Shown: positions 62,163 through 64,000 of the stretch, in pieces
How positions within the stretch are numbered: position 1 is the stretch's first letter
Layout of the letters: the number at the start of each line of letters is the position of its first letter
Translations under genes and position numbers: made by a program
The notes under the pieces: model-generated
Databases searched by the model: none
What the model was told of the DNA's origin: nothing
The model's input: the letters and a program-made list of their open reading frames with translations, nothing else
Source: Deinococcus sp. LM3
GTDB taxonomy: Bacteria > Deinococcota > Deinococci > Deinococcales > Deinococcaceae
Assembly: GCF_002017875.1 (NCBI RefSeq)
Contig: NZ_MUFV01000001.1
Location: 1,375,001 to 1,439,000, forward strand
Direction: 5' to 3'
Length of the DNA: 64,000 nt

Positions 62163-64000
62163 TTACAGCCCCCCCCGTGGATTCACGTCCACCCGCACTC
62201 TGGCTTTCCAGGTGCGGGTGTCCAGCACGCGGAGCAGTTCGCCGAGGCGGGTGTCGTTGCGGGCGCGCAGGAACAGGTGGTAGGGGTACACGCCGCGCAG
62301 GCGGGCGACGGGGCTGGGGGCGGGGCCGAGGACTTCGTGGGTGGTGGCGCCGGCGCCGTGCAGGGCGTCGGCGAGGTCCTGGGCGGCGGCCTGGGCTTTG
62401 TGCTGGTCGCGGGCGCTGATTTCGATCTGGGCGAGGCGGGCGTGGGGGGGGTAGTTCAGGGCGGCGCGGGCGCGTTCCTCGGCGGCGGGGTAGGCGAGGG
62501 TGTCGCGGCCTTCGACCATGACTTTCAGGGCGGGGTGGTCGGCCTGGAAGGTCTGCACGACGGTCATGGGGGCGCGGGTGGGGTGCCATTCGGCGAGTTG
62601 CCGCAGCAGGCGGTGGTAGCGTTCTGAGGCGCGGAAGTCGCTGACGTTCAGCCACGTGTCGGCCAGGGTCACGCCGATCAGGGCGAGGTCGGGCGGCGCC
62701 TCGTGTGACAGCAGCAGTTGCGTGCCGACGATCACGCCGCTCTCGCCGCGCATCAGGGGGCTCAGGTCGTCCTGGTGGTCGCGGTCGAGCCGGTAGACGG
62801 GGAAGCCGGGCAGGAGTTTGCGGACTTCCTGGGTGATCCATTCGGTGCCGGGGCCGCGTGCCTTCCACATGCGGTCGCCGCATTCGTCGCAGCGGTCCGG
62901 GACGGGCTGGTGGTAGCCGCACTGGTGGCAGGTGAGTTGCCGGGTGTCCTGATGAAAGCGCAGCGGCACGTCGCAGTGGCGGCACTGGGGGGTGTGTTCG
63001 CAGGTAGGGCAGCGCAGCAGGGCGCTGTACCCGCGCCGGGGGGCGAGCAGCGCCGCCTGCCGTCCGCGTTCCTGCACCTGCCGCAGCACGCGCGCGAGGT
63101 CGTGGCTGATGGGGTAGCCCATGTCGGCGGGTGCGAGGTGCGCGCCGGACAGCGGTCCGATCTGGGCCTGTTCGGGTGGGTGGGCGTAGTCCACGACGTG
63201 CACGCGGGCGCGGGGGGGTGGGAGGACCGCGCCGGGGTGCGGGACGCTCTCGGCGGCGGGCGCGGCCCCGACGTATGCGAGGGCGGCGTCGTGTGCGGTG
63301 GCGAGGCGGGCGGCCACGTCGGGCAGGAAGGCGCGGCTGCCGCTCAGGAGTTTGTGGGCGTCGCTGGCTTCCTCCAGCACGACGATCAGCGCGGGGTCGT
63401 GCAGAGGGGCGGTCAGGGCGTGCCCGCTGCCGATGACCAGCCGCGCGTGCCCGCTGCGCACGAGCTGCCAGGTGTGCTCGCGCTGCGCCTCGCTGAGCTG
63501 CCCGCTGATCTGCGCGGCGTGCGTGCCGCAGGTGCGGGCCAGGCCGCTCAGGTGCTCCCAGCTGCGGCGCAGCGTGGCGGCGTCGGGTGCGAGGACCAGC
63601 ACGCCGCGTCCCTGCCGCAGCAGCCGCCCGATGCGGGGGGCCAGGGCGGCGGCGCGGCTGGCGGGGCGGCCCCCGTGCAGCCTCCAGACGGGCGCTTCGG
63701 GCAGCTGGTCGGGCCGGTCGGGGTCGGGGGCGGCGGCGGCGGGTTCCGGCAGGGCAGGGGGCGGGGCGGGCACCTGGATGGTGTCGGCCCAGCCGCGCAG
63801 GGCGAGCGTTCCGGCCTGCGTGCCGCTCAGGGGGATGCCGGCGGCGCTGGCCCCGGCCGCCCAGGCGGCGTAACTGTCGGCCGGGCCGTGGGCGCGCAGC
63901 CACTCCCACGCGGGCGGCGGGGGCCGTTCGGTGCTGGTGTACTCGGCGGCCCCGGCGTTCAGGGCGGCGGTCACGACCCCGGCGCTGACCCCGGCGCCCC
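62163..64000 (-). CDS. priA: Primosomal protein PriA, helicase-dead type (5' end outside window)
   Basis: PriA restarts stalled replication forks. The visible C-terminal 610 residues keep the eight-Cys zinc region (CPTCEHTPQC, CHQCGYHQPVPDRCDEC) and the PriA tail (ERYHRLLRQLAEWH, YPYHLFLRARND). The ATPase site is lost: where GKT is expected it reads HGGRPASRAAALAP, and the DEEH box reads VLEEASDAH. Deinococcus radiodurans PriA is a known pseudohelicase, which fits. The start and DNA-binding N-terminus lie beyond 64000. The gene ends 7 bp from the ABC gene stop. Confidence 0.9.
   Translation of the reverse strand, partial: GAGVSAGVVTAALNAGAAEYTSTERPPPPAWEWLRAHGPADSYAAWAAGASAAGIPLSGTQAGTLALRGWADTIQVPAPPPALPEPAAAAPDPDRPDQLPEAPVWRLHGGRPASRAAALAPRIGRLLRQGRGVLVLAPDAATLRRSWEHLSGLARTCGTHAAQISGQLSEAQREHTWQLVRSGHARLVIGSGHALTAPLHDPALIVVLEEASDAHKLLSGSRAFLPDVAARLATAHDAALAYVGAAPAAESVPHPGAVLPPPRARVHVVDYAHPPEQAQIGPLSGAHLAPADMGYPISHDLARVLRQVQERGRQAALLAPRRGYSALLRCPTCEHTPQCRHCDVPLRFHQDTRQLTCHQCGYHQPVPDRCDECGDRMWKARGPGTEWITQEVRKLLPGFPVYRLDRDHQDDLSPLMRGESGVIVGTQLLLSHEAPPDLALIGVTLADTWLNVSDFRASERYHRLLRQLAEWHPTRAPMTVVQTFQADHPALKVMVEGRDTLAYPAAEERARAALNYPPHARLAQIEISARDQHKAQAAAQDLADALHGAGATTHEVLGPAPSPVARLRGVYPYHLFLRARNDTRLGELLRVLDTRTWKARVRVDVNPRGGL

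Overview
The window is a GC-rich bacterial chromosome segment that almost certainly comes from a Deinococcus species. Evidence: a 296-residue single-strand binding protein with two OB folds, a radiation/desiccation response motif (RDRM) in front of it, a dnaA that seems to start at ATC, many genes with a TAnnnT box 5-7 nt before the start codon (leaderless mRNAs), a PriA that has lost its helicase motifs, and a bacillithiol-type disulfide reductase. It contains the replication origin.

Layout. 1-9.4 kb: prfB (with its +1 frameshift), a Ser/Thr kinase, a DinB-GNAT pair, the rpsF-ssb-rpsR-rplI cluster, a secreted dienelactone hydrolase and rny. 9.1-9.5 kb: two odd promoter-terminator units. 9.5-12.8 kb: trmK, a YqhA-like membrane protein, a MOSC protein, tyrS. 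12.8-13.2 kb: a DnaA-box cluster and a structured repeat. 13.2-19.1 kb: pyk, eno, dnaN, oriC (10 DnaA boxes, DnaA-trios, AT-rich unwinding region), dnaA. 19.2-30.5 kb: an epimerase, dprA, a two-component system, the branched-chain oxo-acid dehydrogenase operon, a class V aminotransferase. 30.7-35.5 kb: mnmG, two parS-like sites, a small LAGLIDADG-fold protein, rsmG, parA, parB. 35.6-42.8 kb: VanW-like protein, YpdA, AIM24 protein, a diguanylate cyclase, and a tight thyA-HIT-dCMP deaminase-folA operon. 42.9-51.5 kb: fumC, nth, SMI1 protein, def-fmt, a TPR lipoprotein-like secreted protein, surE. 51.5-57.2 kb: HAAS-domain protein with PadR regulator, LysM/M23 hydrolase, thioesterase, DUF2231, CobW GTPase. 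57.2-64 kb: a one-protein restriction-modification enzyme with an AT-rich specificity region, an ABC exporter, and priA running off the right edge.

How it works together. The core is housekeeping for chromosome replication and segregation (dnaA, dnaN, oriC, parS, parAB, priA, ssb) with translation genes around it (prfB, rpsF/R, rplI, tyrS, trmK, mnmG, rsmG, def, fmt). Many adjacent genes overlap by ATGA or TGATG, so translational coupling is common. Strong GC hairpins, often without a U tract, separate the units.

Most unusual signals: (1) a dispersed about 110-155 bp repeat, five copies, with terminal inverted ends and two hairpins whose stems covary between copies; (2) three copies of a canonical -35/-10 promoter followed at once by an intrinsic terminator, which would make RNAs of only about 25-45 nt; (3) a second DnaA-box cluster 4.5 kb from oriC; (4) a small LAGLIDADG protein beside parS; (5) a 25%-GC patch confined to the specificity domain of the restriction enzyme. 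All calls come from reading the sequence; no database search was run.
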